Assembly (NCBI GenBank): GCA_963205275.1
Contig: CAUJIH010000106.1
Span: 22,673-86,672 of the forward strand
Direction: 5' to 3'
Source: Verrucomicrobiota bacterium
GTDB lineage: Bacteria > Verrucomicrobiota > Verrucomicrobiia > Verrucomicrobiales > DEV007
DNA length: 64,000 nucleotides
Every line of letters starts with the position of its first letter. The first letter of the stretch is position 1. The notes under the pieces were generated by a model, which worked only from the letters and a program-made list of their open reading frames with translations, made no database searches and was not told the origin of the DNA. Below, in pieces: positions 36,976 through 46,164 of the stretch. The translations under genes and the position numbers were made by a program.

Positions 36976-39900
36976 GGCAATTGGCGACCTTCTTTTTCTT
37001 GGCCCCGGCTGTATTCTTCTTGAACAGCAGTTTCGCCAATGAACCGCATCTCACCTTCTATCTCTCCTTCGATAAAACGATCCATGCGGCGATGGCCGAT
37101 GCAAAGACGCGGGTCGAAATGGTTCTAGGAATGGCACCGCAGTTTGCGGATGGGATCTCAGGCAAGGGACTGTTGACAGGAGCCGAGAACACGGGCATTT
37201 CCTTCGATGGGCTCACCAATATTTCTCCAGAGCAATGGACGATCTCTCTCTGGATGAAGGGCCTATCGAATGCAGATTGGAATGGCGGAAGGTATCTCGA
37301 ACACTTTTGGAGCCTAAGCGGATCGAATGGTGCCACCCAGTATTTTTATCACTACACCAAAGCAACGGCTCCGTGGCTCTACTCGCGACGAAACAAGGAG
37401 GAAACTTGGATTCAGATGATCCTGCCCACAGTGCCGGAGAAAGAATGGCATCAGTGGGTGGCGACTTGGAAAAAAGGAGGTGGCACCTATCTGTATCTGG
37501 ACGGTCAACTGGTAGGCCTGTCAGCGACTCAGCCGCCGGAATTGATCAAGAAAATCACTGTCGGCCAGCAGACCAACATTCTGTCTCCGCCGGAGAACAA
37601 CAAAATTATCGACGAATTTAAGATCTACGACAAGGCTCTCGACGGTGGAATCATTGCTGAAAACTACTGGCGACTGAGTGCCCGGGCCTTGGGTTCACTC
37701 TCATCCGTCGCACCCACCGTAGGAGAGTTGACTCTCGATGGTCGAACTGGTGACAACGAATGGCCTGATACCACAGGATTCAAGGGTTTGGTGGATCGTC
37801 AGACGCGGAAGGCCTCCGAGCAAAGCACAGAGGCTGTCATCGCTCACGATGCAGAGTATCTGTATCTGCTCCTCCAATCCGACAATCCCCCTGCCGCCCG
37901 CCAGAATTTAGATGCGACCGTGATGCACGGCACGGTGAAGCGCGATGCGACCAAGAACGATGGAGATGTGGAGAACGATGATCATTTCCTGATCCAACTC
38001 CAGCCGAACAGCCCGGAAGGCAAAACATATACGATTCTCGTCAATGGAAGCGACACGATCTACGACGCTGCTGACGGAGATGTATCTTGGAATTCCGGTG
38101 CACGATCAAAGTCGAATCCTGACGTAGATCGATGGACGGTGGAACTGGCCATTCCACTCAAGTCGCTGGGGGGCGAGAAAATTGCAGACGGAACGGTCTG
38201 GCGCGCGAACTTTGCCCGAGTCTGGAAGCAACTGAGAGCCGGAAGCGACATCTGGGAACCGAACGGGATGGGAACGCTCCGATTCAACTCGACAAAGGAA
38301 GTACAGACTCGTCTGAATCAGCTCGAATTCGGGCGAGATGGAACGGTGGAGGCGAGTCTCGACTTGCACAATCCCGCCAATGTCACCCAAGAAATCGTCG
38401 CTATGCTGACGGTGAGCCATGCAAAACTAATCGAAAAGAGAGTCACCCTGGAAGCGGGGCAGCATCTATCGGTCAAGCTGTCAGCAACGCTGGAAAAGGC
38501 AAACGGCGCGCTGATCGGAGTCGAGGTGAATCGCGGCGATACTCCTCTGTTCCGCCAGGCGACCCCTTTCATCCAGAATACTGTCGGCCATATTCAGCTA
38601 TGGAAATATCCGAGTGATCAAAAAATTCGCATCGGATGGGAACTTTTCACTGATGCTGATCCCTCATCGCTCCACCTAGAGGCGAAAATCAGGAATGCGG
38701 ATGAAAAGGTCGTTCAAACGGTCTCTCAGAAAAAACTGAAATCGCTCAGCGACTCCGTGATGATCGCAGTCGAAGACTTGGCAGAAGGAAACTATGAAAT
38801 CGAGGTGAAAATCGCCGACGCGAACAGTATGGTTCAGCAACAAGTCATCTCCTGGCAGAAAAACCCACTGCCCGAATGGTTCGGGAATCATCTAGGGATC
38901 AGCAATACCCCACCCACGCCGTGGACCGATGTCAAAGTGGACACCAAAACAGATTCCGTCTCCATCTGGGGGCGCACGCATGAATACGCGCAGCATCTGC
39001 TACCCGTGCAGATTGTGAACCAGGGAAAAGACATGCTCTCCGCTCCCATGCGATTCGTGATCGAAGCAGGAGACCAGACCCAAGCAAGCAACGCGACCAA
39101 AGCCGAATCGAAGTGGAAAAAAATATCGGCGACGCAAGCAGATTCACTCCGCTCTCAAAAGTTCGGAGCCTTGCAGATCAGCAGTGCTTCCCGCACGGAA
39201 TTCGATGGAATGACCTGGAATGAATTTGTGGTCGAGAATCAGGGCAAAGACTCGTTGAAATCTCTGACTCTGGAGATTCCCCTAAAAAGAGAATGGTCGG
39301 AGTTGTTCAAGCCTTATGACGACTATCGACTGAAAGAAACCGGACCATTACCGAAGGACGGCTGGAAAGGCCCGGCGATGAAGATGCCTTGGATCGGCAG
39401 CGGCGATGGTGGATTTCAGATTTTTCAGGAGCAGGTCGCGACCTGGAAGGGAAGTCGCACCATCGAGATTCTGCCTCAAGAGGATGGCAGTGCCCTCATC
39501 CGAATTCATATCGTGGATGAACCTACGAGCCTCGATCACCCACTCGCCTTCTCGCTCGGCTGGATCGCCGCACCGGTCAAGCCAGCCCCCAGGGATCTTC
39601 GCGACTGGCGCTTGTTCAATACAGGTCCTTTTGTGAACGATCTTCGGGGAACAGCTCCCGCATCTGCCTATCTGAGAGACGCGATTCAGATCAATCCGGG
39701 AATCAAACCCCTGCTTCCCTGGTGGCAAAGCTGGTGGAAAGTTCCCGAGGGTTACAAGGGAAACGTCGATCACGCAGGAAGCTATGTCGAACCTCGCGAC
39801 GACTTGAAGACGGACGCGGGAATTCTACTCTATCATGACATCGAATTAGTCCAGTCCGCCTACAGCCGTCTCACGGGTGAGGTGGGGACGGCGACGAAAT

Positions 39901-40874
39901 GGTTTGCAGAATTCGCCGATGAGTGGGCACCTGATACTATGGGATATACCCCCGATTCCGAAAGCGATTTCTCCGCCCAAAAGACGATCGTGAGTCAGGC
40001 ATCCTCCTCTCTCCGCGACTACTTTCTCTGGGGCTTCGATCAACTGATGGCTCGGAGCCATACGAAGTCGCTCTATTTTGACGTATCTCGCCCTATCGAT
40101 GACACCAACATCTACCATGGTGCGGGAGTGCAGCAGCACGACGGGTCGATCGAACCCACGCGCAATATTCTGGGACTCCGAGAGTCGATGAAGCGAATCT
40201 ACACACTCCTGAAGCAGCGACATCCAGACGGGATTCTATTCGATCACATGTCGGGAGAGGTTCTCCTCCCTGTCTTCTCCTTCGTCGATGCGATGGTCGA
40301 TGGCGAAAACTACTCCGGGATTCTGGATCGCAAGGACAATCCAGGATATGAAAAAGTCCTCTCCGTCGATCAGTTTCGCACGGAGTACTCCATGCAGAAC
40401 AACCTCGGCTGTGGAACGGTATTTCTGGCTCAGTTTGAGCGAGCAAAGTCCATCACACCCGACGAGTGGAACGACGACACGGTCCGACATGTGGACTACC
40501 TCCTCGGCCTGACATTTCTACACGATTCTGCCCTGTGGTGGAGCTATATGCCGGCGAATCATCTGGCACAGGCCTTTGCTGCACTCGATTCGACCGGACT
40601 GAGAGCTGACTGGACATTCGTTCCCTATTGGCACCAAAAGCTCATCTCGCTACCGCAAAACGTGTATGCCAGCATCTACCAGTCGCCAAATCGGAAAGCG
40701 GCCGTTCTTGTGATCATGAACACATCCGGCAAGGAACAGCAGATCCACCTACCGAAGAATCTCGCACAAGATGTCTTTCCCCATACAAGAACTGTCTATC
40801 CGAAACCGGAGGACGCTCAAAGATCGGTGCGTATTTTGAACAACTCATTTGCCATTTCCGTCCTCGAAAAGTGA
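36972..40874 (+). CDS. Large secreted glycoside-hydrolase-like protein with LamG and CBM9-like domains
   Basis: A 1300-residue protein with a signal peptide (about 1-23). A LamG/concanavalin domain covers about 25-230 (WTISLWMKGLSNADWNGG, WHQWVATWKKGGGTYLYLDG). A CBM9-like domain follows (about 245-445, LTLDGRTGDNEWPDTTGF, DAEYLYLLLQSDNP). The C-terminal half resembles DUF6067-type glycoside hydrolase barrels (DAGILLYHDIELVQSAYSRL, KSLYFDVSRPIDDTNIYHG, HPDGILFDHMSGE); I assign that family from memory. Catalytic residues and substrate are unknown. The start overlaps the bioD stop (ATGA). Confidence 0.75.
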   Translation: MRQLATFFFLAPAVFFLNSSFANEPHLTFYLSFDKTIHAAMADAKTRVEMVLGMAPQFADGISGKGLLTGAENTGISFDGLTNISPEQWTISLWMKGLSNADWNGGRYLEHFWSLSGSNGATQYFYHYTKATAPWLYSRRNKEETWIQMILPTVPEKEWHQWVATWKKGGGTYLYLDGQLVGLSATQPPELIKKITVGQQTNILSPPENNKIIDEFKIYDKALDGGIIAENYWRLSARALGSLSSVAPTVGELTLDGRTGDNEWPDTTGFKGLVDRQTRKASEQSTEAVIAHDAEYLYLLLQSDNPPAARQNLDATVMHGTVKRDATKNDGDVENDDHFLIQLQPNSPEGKTYTILVNGSDTIYDAADGDVSWNSGARSKSNPDVDRWTVELAIPLKSLGGEKIADGTVWRANFARVWKQLRAGSDIWEPNGMGTLRFNSTKEVQTRLNQLEFGRDGTVEASLDLHNPANVTQEIVAMLTVSHAKLIEKRVTLEAGQHLSVKLSATLEKANGALIGVEVNRGDTPLFRQATPFIQNTVGHIQLWKYPSDQKIRIGWELFTDADPSSLHLEAKIRNADEKVVQTVSQKKLKSLSDSVMIAVEDLAEGNYEIEVKIADANSMVQQQVISWQKNPLPEWFGNHLGISNTPPTPWTDVKVDTKTDSVSIWGRTHEYAQHLLPVQIVNQGKDMLSAPMRFVIEAGDQTQASNATKAESKWKKISATQADSLRSQKFGALQISSASRTEFDGMTWNEFVVENQGKDSLKSLTLEIPLKREWSELFKPYDDYRLKETGPLPKDGWKGPAMKMPWIGSGDGGFQIFQEQVATWKGSRTIEILPQEDGSALIRIHIVDEPTSLDHPLAFSLGWIAAPVKPAPRDLRDWRLFNTGPFVNDLRGTAPASAYLRDAIQINPGIKPLLPWWQSWWKVPEGYKGNVDHAGSYVEPRDDLKTDAGILLYHDIELVQSAYSRLTGEVGTATKWFAEFADEWAPDTMGYTPDSESDFSAQKTIVSQASSSLRDYFLWGFDQLMARSHTKSLYFDVSRPIDDTNIYHGAGVQQHDGSIEPTRNILGLRESMKRIYTLLKQRHPDGILFDHMSGEVLLPVFSFVDAMVDGENYSGILDRKDNPGYEKVLSVDQFRTEYSMQNNLGCGTVFLAQFERAKSITPDEWNDDTVRHVDYLLGLTFLHDSALWWSYMPANHLAQAFAALDSTGLRADWTFVPYWHQKLISLPQNVYASIYQSPNRKAAVLVIMNTSGKEQQIHLPKNLAQDVFPHTRTVYPKPEDAQRSVRILNNSFAISVLEK

Positions 40875-40947
40875 GGCCCCTCCCCTCGGTCCCCCCGATC
40901 ACCTTCGCGGTTCCGAGATTTTGTAAAATTCTTTGAAGGCCGTGCTT

Positions 40948-40974
40948 GACTGAACGCAACATGATAGTTCAGTC
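40948..40974. other. Inverted repeat between the hydrolase gene and the MotA-like operon
   Basis: A perfect 8-bp inverted repeat (GACTGAAC and GTTCAGTC) encloses an 11-nt loop, 74 bp after the hydrolase stop. It lacks a clear T run, so it may be a weak terminator hairpin or a binding site. Confidence 0.4.
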
Positions 40975-41032
40975 GCTCTTATCTATAAAGACAGTTTTCA
41001 CAAGATCGATTTGATCTCCAGACAGCACCGTT

Positions 41033-41048
41033 TCCTATGATCATAGGA
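41033..41048. promoter_or_regulatory. 16-bp perfect palindrome upstream of the MotA/ExbD operon
   Basis: TCCTATGA joined to TCATAGGA forms an uninterrupted perfect palindrome that ends 72 bp before the ATG at 41121. A symmetric site of this length in a short intergenic region is a plausible operator for a dimeric regulator. A TTGACT at 41063-41068 could be a -35 box, but no good -10 follows it. Confidence 0.4.
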
Positions 41049-41120
41049 CGCAGAAAATTACGTTGACTGTTGAGTTCTCTATCGACACCCTGAGAATCAC
41101 CCCAACAAAAAGAAGCGAAT

Positions 41121-42563
41121 ATGGAGTTTAGTTGCCCATCATGCGGCATGCATTTAAAGGCGGAGGCAGAACATGCCGGGAAATACGTGAAGTGCCCAGG
41201 CTGCGGCACTAAAATGCAGGTTCCTGCGGAAGAGTCAGCTCCACAGCAGCAACCCGGGGCACCCCAATTAAATATCCCGTCACCCAGCATTCCGACACCC
41301 AGTGGAGTGAATCGTATTCCTCCGCCATCCAATTCTCAACCGCAGGGAGATTCGGGATTTAAGCCCTCGAGCGTGGAGCGACATTATGGATCACGAGGAG
41401 GCTGGGAAGAGGCGGACCCGACCAACGTGAGCATGTTAGTCTCTTTCGGAATCGGACTGGGGATTACCGTTGTGTCCCTCGGCATTCTGATGCTTTTCGC
41501 TCCACCTGCGGGAACTCCGTCCACTTCTTATACCTTCATGCAGTACCTGGCGATGGTGTGGAAGGGGCACTTGGCGGTGAATGCGCTCAATACCCTCTTT
41601 TTCTTCTGGGCAATCGCGATCTTGGCAATGAAATTCCTCAAGGCCAAAAGGCAGCGCGAAGCGATGCTGCTCGATGTAGTGCCCATGAAATTCGGAGCTA
41701 CGATCAATGCGGAGAACGTAGGACTATTTATCGACCATATCTACAAGCTGCCTGCGAATCTGCGTGACAGCATGATGGTGAACCGAATCAGAAAATCGCT
41801 CGAGCTTTTCGAGATCAAACAGAGCACCGGAGACGTCGTTCATCTCATGTCTGTGCAGTCCGATATTGACGCCGGAAGGATTCAGACCAGTTACACCCCG
41901 GTCAAAGCCTTCTTGTGGGCGATCCCGATTCTCGGGTTCATTGGAACGGTGCTTGGGCTGTCTCACGCACTGCTCAGCCTGAGTTTCGACAATCTTGAGG
42001 ATGTAAAGGCGATTATCGAGGTTCTGAAAGGCGTGATCAGTGGTCTGGGGGGAGCTTTCGATGCGACCTTGGTCGGTCTGGTCTTCGCCATGCTCGTGAA
42101 CTTCCCGATGAACTCCATGTTCAAAATGGAGGACGATGGGGCCAATAACATCGATACGTTCTGTAATGAGGTTCTGATCCCACGTCTGAATGACGGTTCC
42201 GCCCTTGCCGGAGGCGATACGGAGGCCATCATGGCACACTTGGTGCAGGCCGTCGCCAATGCCCAGAACGATTTCTTGGTCGATCTCAATACTCTCTCGG
42301 CGACGATGCTTCACTATGCGGATAACTTCCAGCAACAGGCTGCCGTTTACCAACAGCGCGTGAGCGAAGAGTTCATCGCCACGATGCAGGAAATGCGTAC
42401 GGAGTTCCAAGAGGCAGCGACGGATTCGGTGAAGACGGCGAACGACCACACACGGGCGCTGGCCGAGGGTATTGGAGCCTTGAACAAGACCCTAACCGAC
42501 CTCGGAGAAAAGCAGGTGGTGATCAACCAAACGATCAAGAAAGGCTGGTTCAGTCGAGGATGA
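41121..42563 (+). CDS. MotA/TolQ/ExbB-family proton-channel-like protein with N-terminal zinc ribbon
   Basis: A 480-residue protein. The N-terminus is a zinc ribbon (Cys5, Cys8, Cys25, Cys28), followed by a Pro/Gln/Ser-rich linker to about residue 100. Four membrane helices lie near 105-127, 155-175, 262-288 and 305-328. The last two match the MotA/ExbB core: AIPILGFIGTVLGLSHALLS and GLGGAFDATLVGLVFAMLVN, each with the expected Thr. A ~140-residue helical tail ends the protein. The family forms pentameric ion channels driving motor-like partners. Two ExbD-like genes follow at 47 and 11 bp. Confidence 0.85.
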   Translation: MEFSCPSCGMHLKAEAEHAGKYVKCPGCGTKMQVPAEESAPQQQPGAPQLNIPSPSIPTPSGVNRIPPPSNSQPQGDSGFKPSSVERHYGSRGGWEEADPTNVSMLVSFGIGLGITVVSLGILMLFAPPAGTPSTSYTFMQYLAMVWKGHLAVNALNTLFFFWAIAILAMKFLKAKRQREAMLLDVVPMKFGATINAENVGLFIDHIYKLPANLRDSMMVNRIRKSLELFEIKQSTGDVVHLMSVQSDIDAGRIQTSYTPVKAFLWAIPILGFIGTVLGLSHALLSLSFDNLEDVKAIIEVLKGVISGLGGAFDATLVGLVFAMLVNFPMNSMFKMEDDGANNIDTFCNEVLIPRLNDGSALAGGDTEAIMAHLVQAVANAQNDFLVDLNTLSATMLHYADNFQQQAAVYQQRVSEEFIATMQEMRTEFQEAATDSVKTANDHTRALAEGIGALNKTLTDLGEKQVVINQTIKKGWFSRG

Positions 42564-42610
42564 CAGTTTTGTCGATTCGGTAGAATTGCGCAGATTCAGA
42601 AATCAAGTGT

Positions 42611-43489
42611 ATGGCAAGACGACGAGGGCACGGGAGTGATGAGATTCTCATGATTCCCTTCCTTGATATTTTATGCTCGCTCATCGGTGTGCTCGTTCTG
42701 ATCATCGTGTTTCTGACGGTTTCTCAGACCTCTCAGACCGAAGGTCGCACCCAGGAGGAGGTAGATCGTGCCATCCTTTATAAGAGTTTGAATCAAAGGA
42801 AGAAAAAGGAAGATGCTGCCGCTGAACAGGCTCAGCCTCTGCTGACCAAGCTAGCGACGCTGGAGAAAGAAACAGAAGAAAAAAAGGCGACGGCCGCCAG
42901 ACTGCGGAAGTTGGTCTCAGAAGCAGATGCGTCCAAGCTCCTCAGTCAGAATTTACTAAAAGAATTGGACAATCTTCTTCTCGAAATCACGGGCTTTACT
43001 CAAGAAGCAAAAACCATGAAGGCTCAGATCGCAGAACTGGCTGCTGAGATCAAGAAACGCACTCTGGTAGCGAATACCCCCCCCCCCGTCATCATCCAGC
43101 CCGCAGGTGCGGGGACCCCGACGGGAACGAAAAATTTCTTCGTCGAAGCGTCTGGCGGTAAGATCGTGATGTATTGGAACAAGGAGCAACAGACCCAAAT
43201 CAGCTCAGCGCCCGAGGTCATTATCGCCGACACTTCTTACGAGACCTTTTTGAAGAAAGTGAAAGAACTAGGGGGAAAGCTCGTGTTCCTGATCCGTGAT
43301 GACGGCCTAGGTTCCTACAACAATGCTGCCGGATGGGCGCAGCAGACGAACGAGTTCGCTCCGTCCGACATCGCAAAGCTTCCGGCGCCCGGACGAGGAA
43401 AAATCGATCTTTCCATGTTCGATCAGTTTCTTGGAACGATGCCCGCTCCCGAAGGAGTCCCCCTCCTGCCCCCCACGCCTGCTCCCTGA
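42611..43489 (+). CDS. ExbD/MotB-like membrane protein 1
   Basis: A 292-residue protein with a short cytoplasmic basic start (MARRRGHGS), then one membrane helix (about 14-41, IPFLDILCSLIGVLVLIIVF). Asp19 is placed like the ion-carrying Asp of ExbD/MotB. A coiled coil (about 55-150) and a small C-terminal periplasmic domain (VIIADTSYETFLKKVKELGG, LVFLIRDDGLGSYNNA) follow. There is no OmpA-like peptidoglycan-binding domain. It likely pairs with the channel protein at 41121 and with the next protein. Function unknown. Confidence 0.75.
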   Translation: MARRRGHGSDEILMIPFLDILCSLIGVLVLIIVFLTVSQTSQTEGRTQEEVDRAILYKSLNQRKKKEDAAAEQAQPLLTKLATLEKETEEKKATAARLRKLVSEADASKLLSQNLLKELDNLLLEITGFTQEAKTMKAQIAELAAEIKKRTLVANTPPPVIIQPAGAGTPTGTKNFFVEASGGKIVMYWNKEQQTQISSAPEVIIADTSYETFLKKVKELGGKLVFLIRDDGLGSYNNAAGWAQQTNEFAPSDIAKLPAPGRGKIDLSMFDQFLGTMPAPEGVPLLPPTPAP

Positions 43490-43500
43490 CTTTTTCTCCC

Positions 43501-45024
43501 ATGGCTAAACGCAGACCAGCCGAAGAATTCGAGATTCCCTTCGTCGCCCTGATGGACACGATGACAAACGTCGTCGGCGTGCTCATTATCGTTCTCGTAC
43601 TCGTCGGAATCGCGGTGGCAAGTGCCGTGAAAAAGATCATGAGCGATCTGCCTCCCGTAACACAGGAGCAACTCGAGGAGCTGCAGAAGATCATGTCTGC
43701 GAAAAAGCAGATCGAGGATCCGAAGACGCTTGAGGAAAAAATTGCGGCACTGGAACAAGAACAGCGGAAGAGCAATGACGAACTGAAATCTTTGGATCGC
43801 ACGGCATCGGATCTGGCTTTGGCAAATATTCCCGACTTGGAAAAGAAGCTGGCGGATCAAAAAGCAGAGCGGGACAAGAAGCGGGAGGAGAATCAGAAAT
43901 TACTCGCAGAACTAGACAAGCTAAAGGCAACACTCGATCAAACTCCCGTCGTAGCTCCCGCTGCGGGCATGGTCGTGCGCCTCCCCAATCCTAAGCCCTA
44001 TCCCGAGAAGCCGAATGAGACACGGGTGATCGTAGCGAAAGAGGGGGTTCTGTTCCTGCGTGACAAGGATTTTCTTGACCCCATTATTGCTCGGCTCGAG
44101 CAGCGCCGATCCCAGCTCTTGTATGCGAAGACTCCCGATCCGACTCCGTTCGTTCCACTGATGGAGAAGCTCCTCGGTTCCAAGGCAACGGCACAAACCG
44201 CTTGGGCTGCCGTGGGGCCTCTCGTCGGCACCTTCCAAATGGATGCTCTCGCCTCCGGATGGAAAGTTCTCAACGATGCTGGACTCGAGCCGAATACCAC
44301 GATGATCCAAGCTCTGGGAAACATCTCCCTAGTGCTTAGAAAGCCGCTGCCTGATGTCGCGACAGCCGTCGTTGCAGCAACCAAAGGAGAATTTAAACTA
44401 TGGCTCGCCATGGATCCGAGCAAGGATCCGCTGAAGCCAACGATTAAAGCGATCTCTGAGGGAAAGAAGATCGACTTTTCTTGGGGATCGAACAGTATAA
44501 AGGTCGATAGTGACGCGAAAGGCGTTCTGCGCTATTTTACCGAGCTGGGCGAGCAAGAAGCCTTCAAGAAAGCCGGAGCTAGCAAAGTGATCTACGATGC
44601 CGCAAAGATAATCGAGTTTCTCAAGAGTTCCGCCGGCACTGGAGGCTTGCCATCCACCTTCAGCATCGAGCCGACGAGCAAACCCGGATCGACCGTGATC
44701 CAACTCGCTCTCACAGCGAAATCAGGAGAACCCGCAGCGAAATTGGGAGAAACAAATTCTCCTTATATTCGAACACTGCGCGACATCAAGGCAGATCCGA
44801 ACGGCGTCGCTTTCTTCCAAGTCGTGACCGATGCAATTCCCACCTATCTGAAAGCACGAGAAATCGCAGACCAAGTCGATGTCCCGGCAACTTGGGATTT
44901 CCGCAGCGACTTAAATATCGTTCTGAATCTTCCAAATTTCGAGATTCAGCGCTTCGCTCCCGCACCCAAAGGGCGTCCCTCTTCAACCACGACGATTGCA
45001 CCGCCGAAGCGCACACTGGATTGA
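43501..45024 (+). CDS. ExbD/MotB-like membrane protein 2
   Basis: This gives 507 residues from the ATG at 43501, 11 bp after the previous stop. An upstream in-frame extension overlapping the previous gene is rejected. The helix (IPFVALMDTMTNVVGVLIIV) aligns with that of protein 1: Asp19 and Gly26 fall at the same residue numbers. A long coiled coil (about 45-145, EKKLADQKAERDKKREENQK) leads into a ~350-residue periplasmic region with no domain I recognise. It is longer than any standard ExbD (~140). Probable second stator or rod subunit of a motor-like complex; inference. Confidence 0.72.
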   Translation: MAKRRPAEEFEIPFVALMDTMTNVVGVLIIVLVLVGIAVASAVKKIMSDLPPVTQEQLEELQKIMSAKKQIEDPKTLEEKIAALEQEQRKSNDELKSLDRTASDLALANIPDLEKKLADQKAERDKKREENQKLLAELDKLKATLDQTPVVAPAAGMVVRLPNPKPYPEKPNETRVIVAKEGVLFLRDKDFLDPIIARLEQRRSQLLYAKTPDPTPFVPLMEKLLGSKATAQTAWAAVGPLVGTFQMDALASGWKVLNDAGLEPNTTMIQALGNISLVLRKPLPDVATAVVAATKGEFKLWLAMDPSKDPLKPTIKAISEGKKIDFSWGSNSIKVDSDAKGVLRYFTELGEQEAFKKAGASKVIYDAAKIIEFLKSSAGTGGLPSTFSIEPTSKPGSTVIQLALTAKSGEPAAKLGETNSPYIRTLRDIKADPNGVAFFQVVTDAIPTYLKAREIADQVDVPATWDFRSDLNIVLNLPNFEIQRFAPAPKGRPSSTTTIAPPKRTLD

Positions 45025-45041
45025 TCGAACCACCGATCAGA

Positions 45042-46007
45042 TCACAGACTTTCTGCCACCTGACGAATCAGTGCGGAGCTCGCATTTCCACCACTAAGGA
45101 TGATACCGACGCGCTTCCCGGCCCACCGCTCCCGCTGAGCCTTCAGCGCAGCCCAAGCGAGCGCCCCGGCTCCTTCGACGAGGTGATGCGTGCAGCGCAG
45201 AAAGTCTGCAACAGCCTCCAGATCAGAATCATCGTCGATCTGTTCAATCCTAGCAGCGTGCTCACAGATCAGCGCGAGAGCATCCGAATGCGGAGTTTTA
45301 CAAGCCACTCCTTCGGCGATTCGAGTCTGGCTGGGCTGTTCGATGAGCCGTTTTTCGCGAAACGAAAGCGCGTAGGCAGGCGCGGCGGCGGAGACGACTC
45401 CGATGAGTTTGGTCGAGAGTCCCAGAGCCGCTTTTACCGCAGCCAATCCGCAAAAACCCGATCCCAAACCGATCGGAACAAAAACACCGTCAAGAGGCGG
45501 AACAGAGCGAAAAAACTCAAGCGCGTAGGTAGCAACACCTCGCACCAGCCAAGGATGGAACGAAGGCACGGCGTGCAATCCCTCGCGGAGGGCGAATTCC
45601 CGAGAATATTCGAGCGACTCCTGAAATTCTCGCCCGTATTCAATCACTTCCGCCCCCAATGCCCGCATCGCAGCGTTTTTCTCCGGATTGTTCCCCTCCG
45701 GAACGACGATGACAGCTCGCAAATCGTGAACTCGTGAGGCATAAGCGATGGACTGTCCGTGATTGCCTGTGGTCGCCGCGATGACGCCCGAAATTTGAGG
45801 GTCATGGCGTTTCAATTCGTCGAGATAGACTAATCCACCCCGGATTTTGAAAGCTCCGACGGGAGTCGTGTTCTCATGCTTTACCCAGACTTCACACCCC
45901 GCGATCTTTTCCAGCAATGGCCATCGATAGGCTGGAGTATGAGGAATGCTTGGACGAATCAATTCAGCTGCGGCTTCGATTTCCGTAAGTGATGGAAGAG
46001 TAGGCAT
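45042..46007 (-). CDS. Threonine dehydratase-like PLP enzyme
   Basis: This gives 321 residues from the ATG at 46007. A longer frame reaches 46148 but its first 47 residues fit no family. The fold-type II PLP lysine lies in TTPVGAFKIRGGLVYL, with ATTGNHGQSIAYASR and the phosphate-binding GLGSGFCGLAAVKAALG. The end reads LVEGAGALAWAALKA and GIILSGGNASS. There is no C-terminal ACT domain, so it is a catabolic-type threonine/serine dehydratase or hydroxyaspartate ammonia-lyase; the substrate cannot be settled. It converges on the ExbD-like gene. Confidence 0.85.
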   Translation of the reverse strand: MPTLPSLTEIEAAAELIRPSIPHTPAYRWPLLEKIAGCEVWVKHENTTPVGAFKIRGGLVYLDELKRHDPQISGVIAATTGNHGQSIAYASRVHDLRAVIVVPEGNNPEKNAAMRALGAEVIEYGREFQESLEYSREFALREGLHAVPSFHPWLVRGVATYALEFFRSVPPLDGVFVPIGLGSGFCGLAAVKAALGLSTKLIGVVSAAAPAYALSFREKRLIEQPSQTRIAEGVACKTPHSDALALICEHAARIEQIDDDSDLEAVADFLRCTHHLVEGAGALAWAALKAQRERWAGKRVGIILSGGNASSALIRQVAESL

Positions 46008-46164
46008 GGGAACACTGTCGGACCCGTACACAGTTCTCGTCAACTGAGCACTTCGCCTCGCCGCCTGGAAGCTTTCAGCGAATCGCTTACCCGTCTGAAA
46101 AGTATTTTCTCCATTGCGCAATGCCGTACTTGGCGGAATGCGCTCCACTCTGAAATACTACGGG

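Noticed and set aside
41724..42449. 241-codon minus-strand frame opposite the MotA-like gene
   Set aside because: Antisense to a conserved membrane-channel core; no independent evidence.
41121..45024. Zorya anti-phage system
   Set aside because: The first gene is MotA-like, but ZorB's OmpA-type domain and the ZorC/ZorD or ZorE genes are absent.
44892..45737. 281-codon plus-strand frame across the ExbD-like gene end and the PLP-enzyme gene
   Set aside because: It overlaps two well-supported genes; the product is Arg/Ser-rich with no domain, as expected of an antisense frame.
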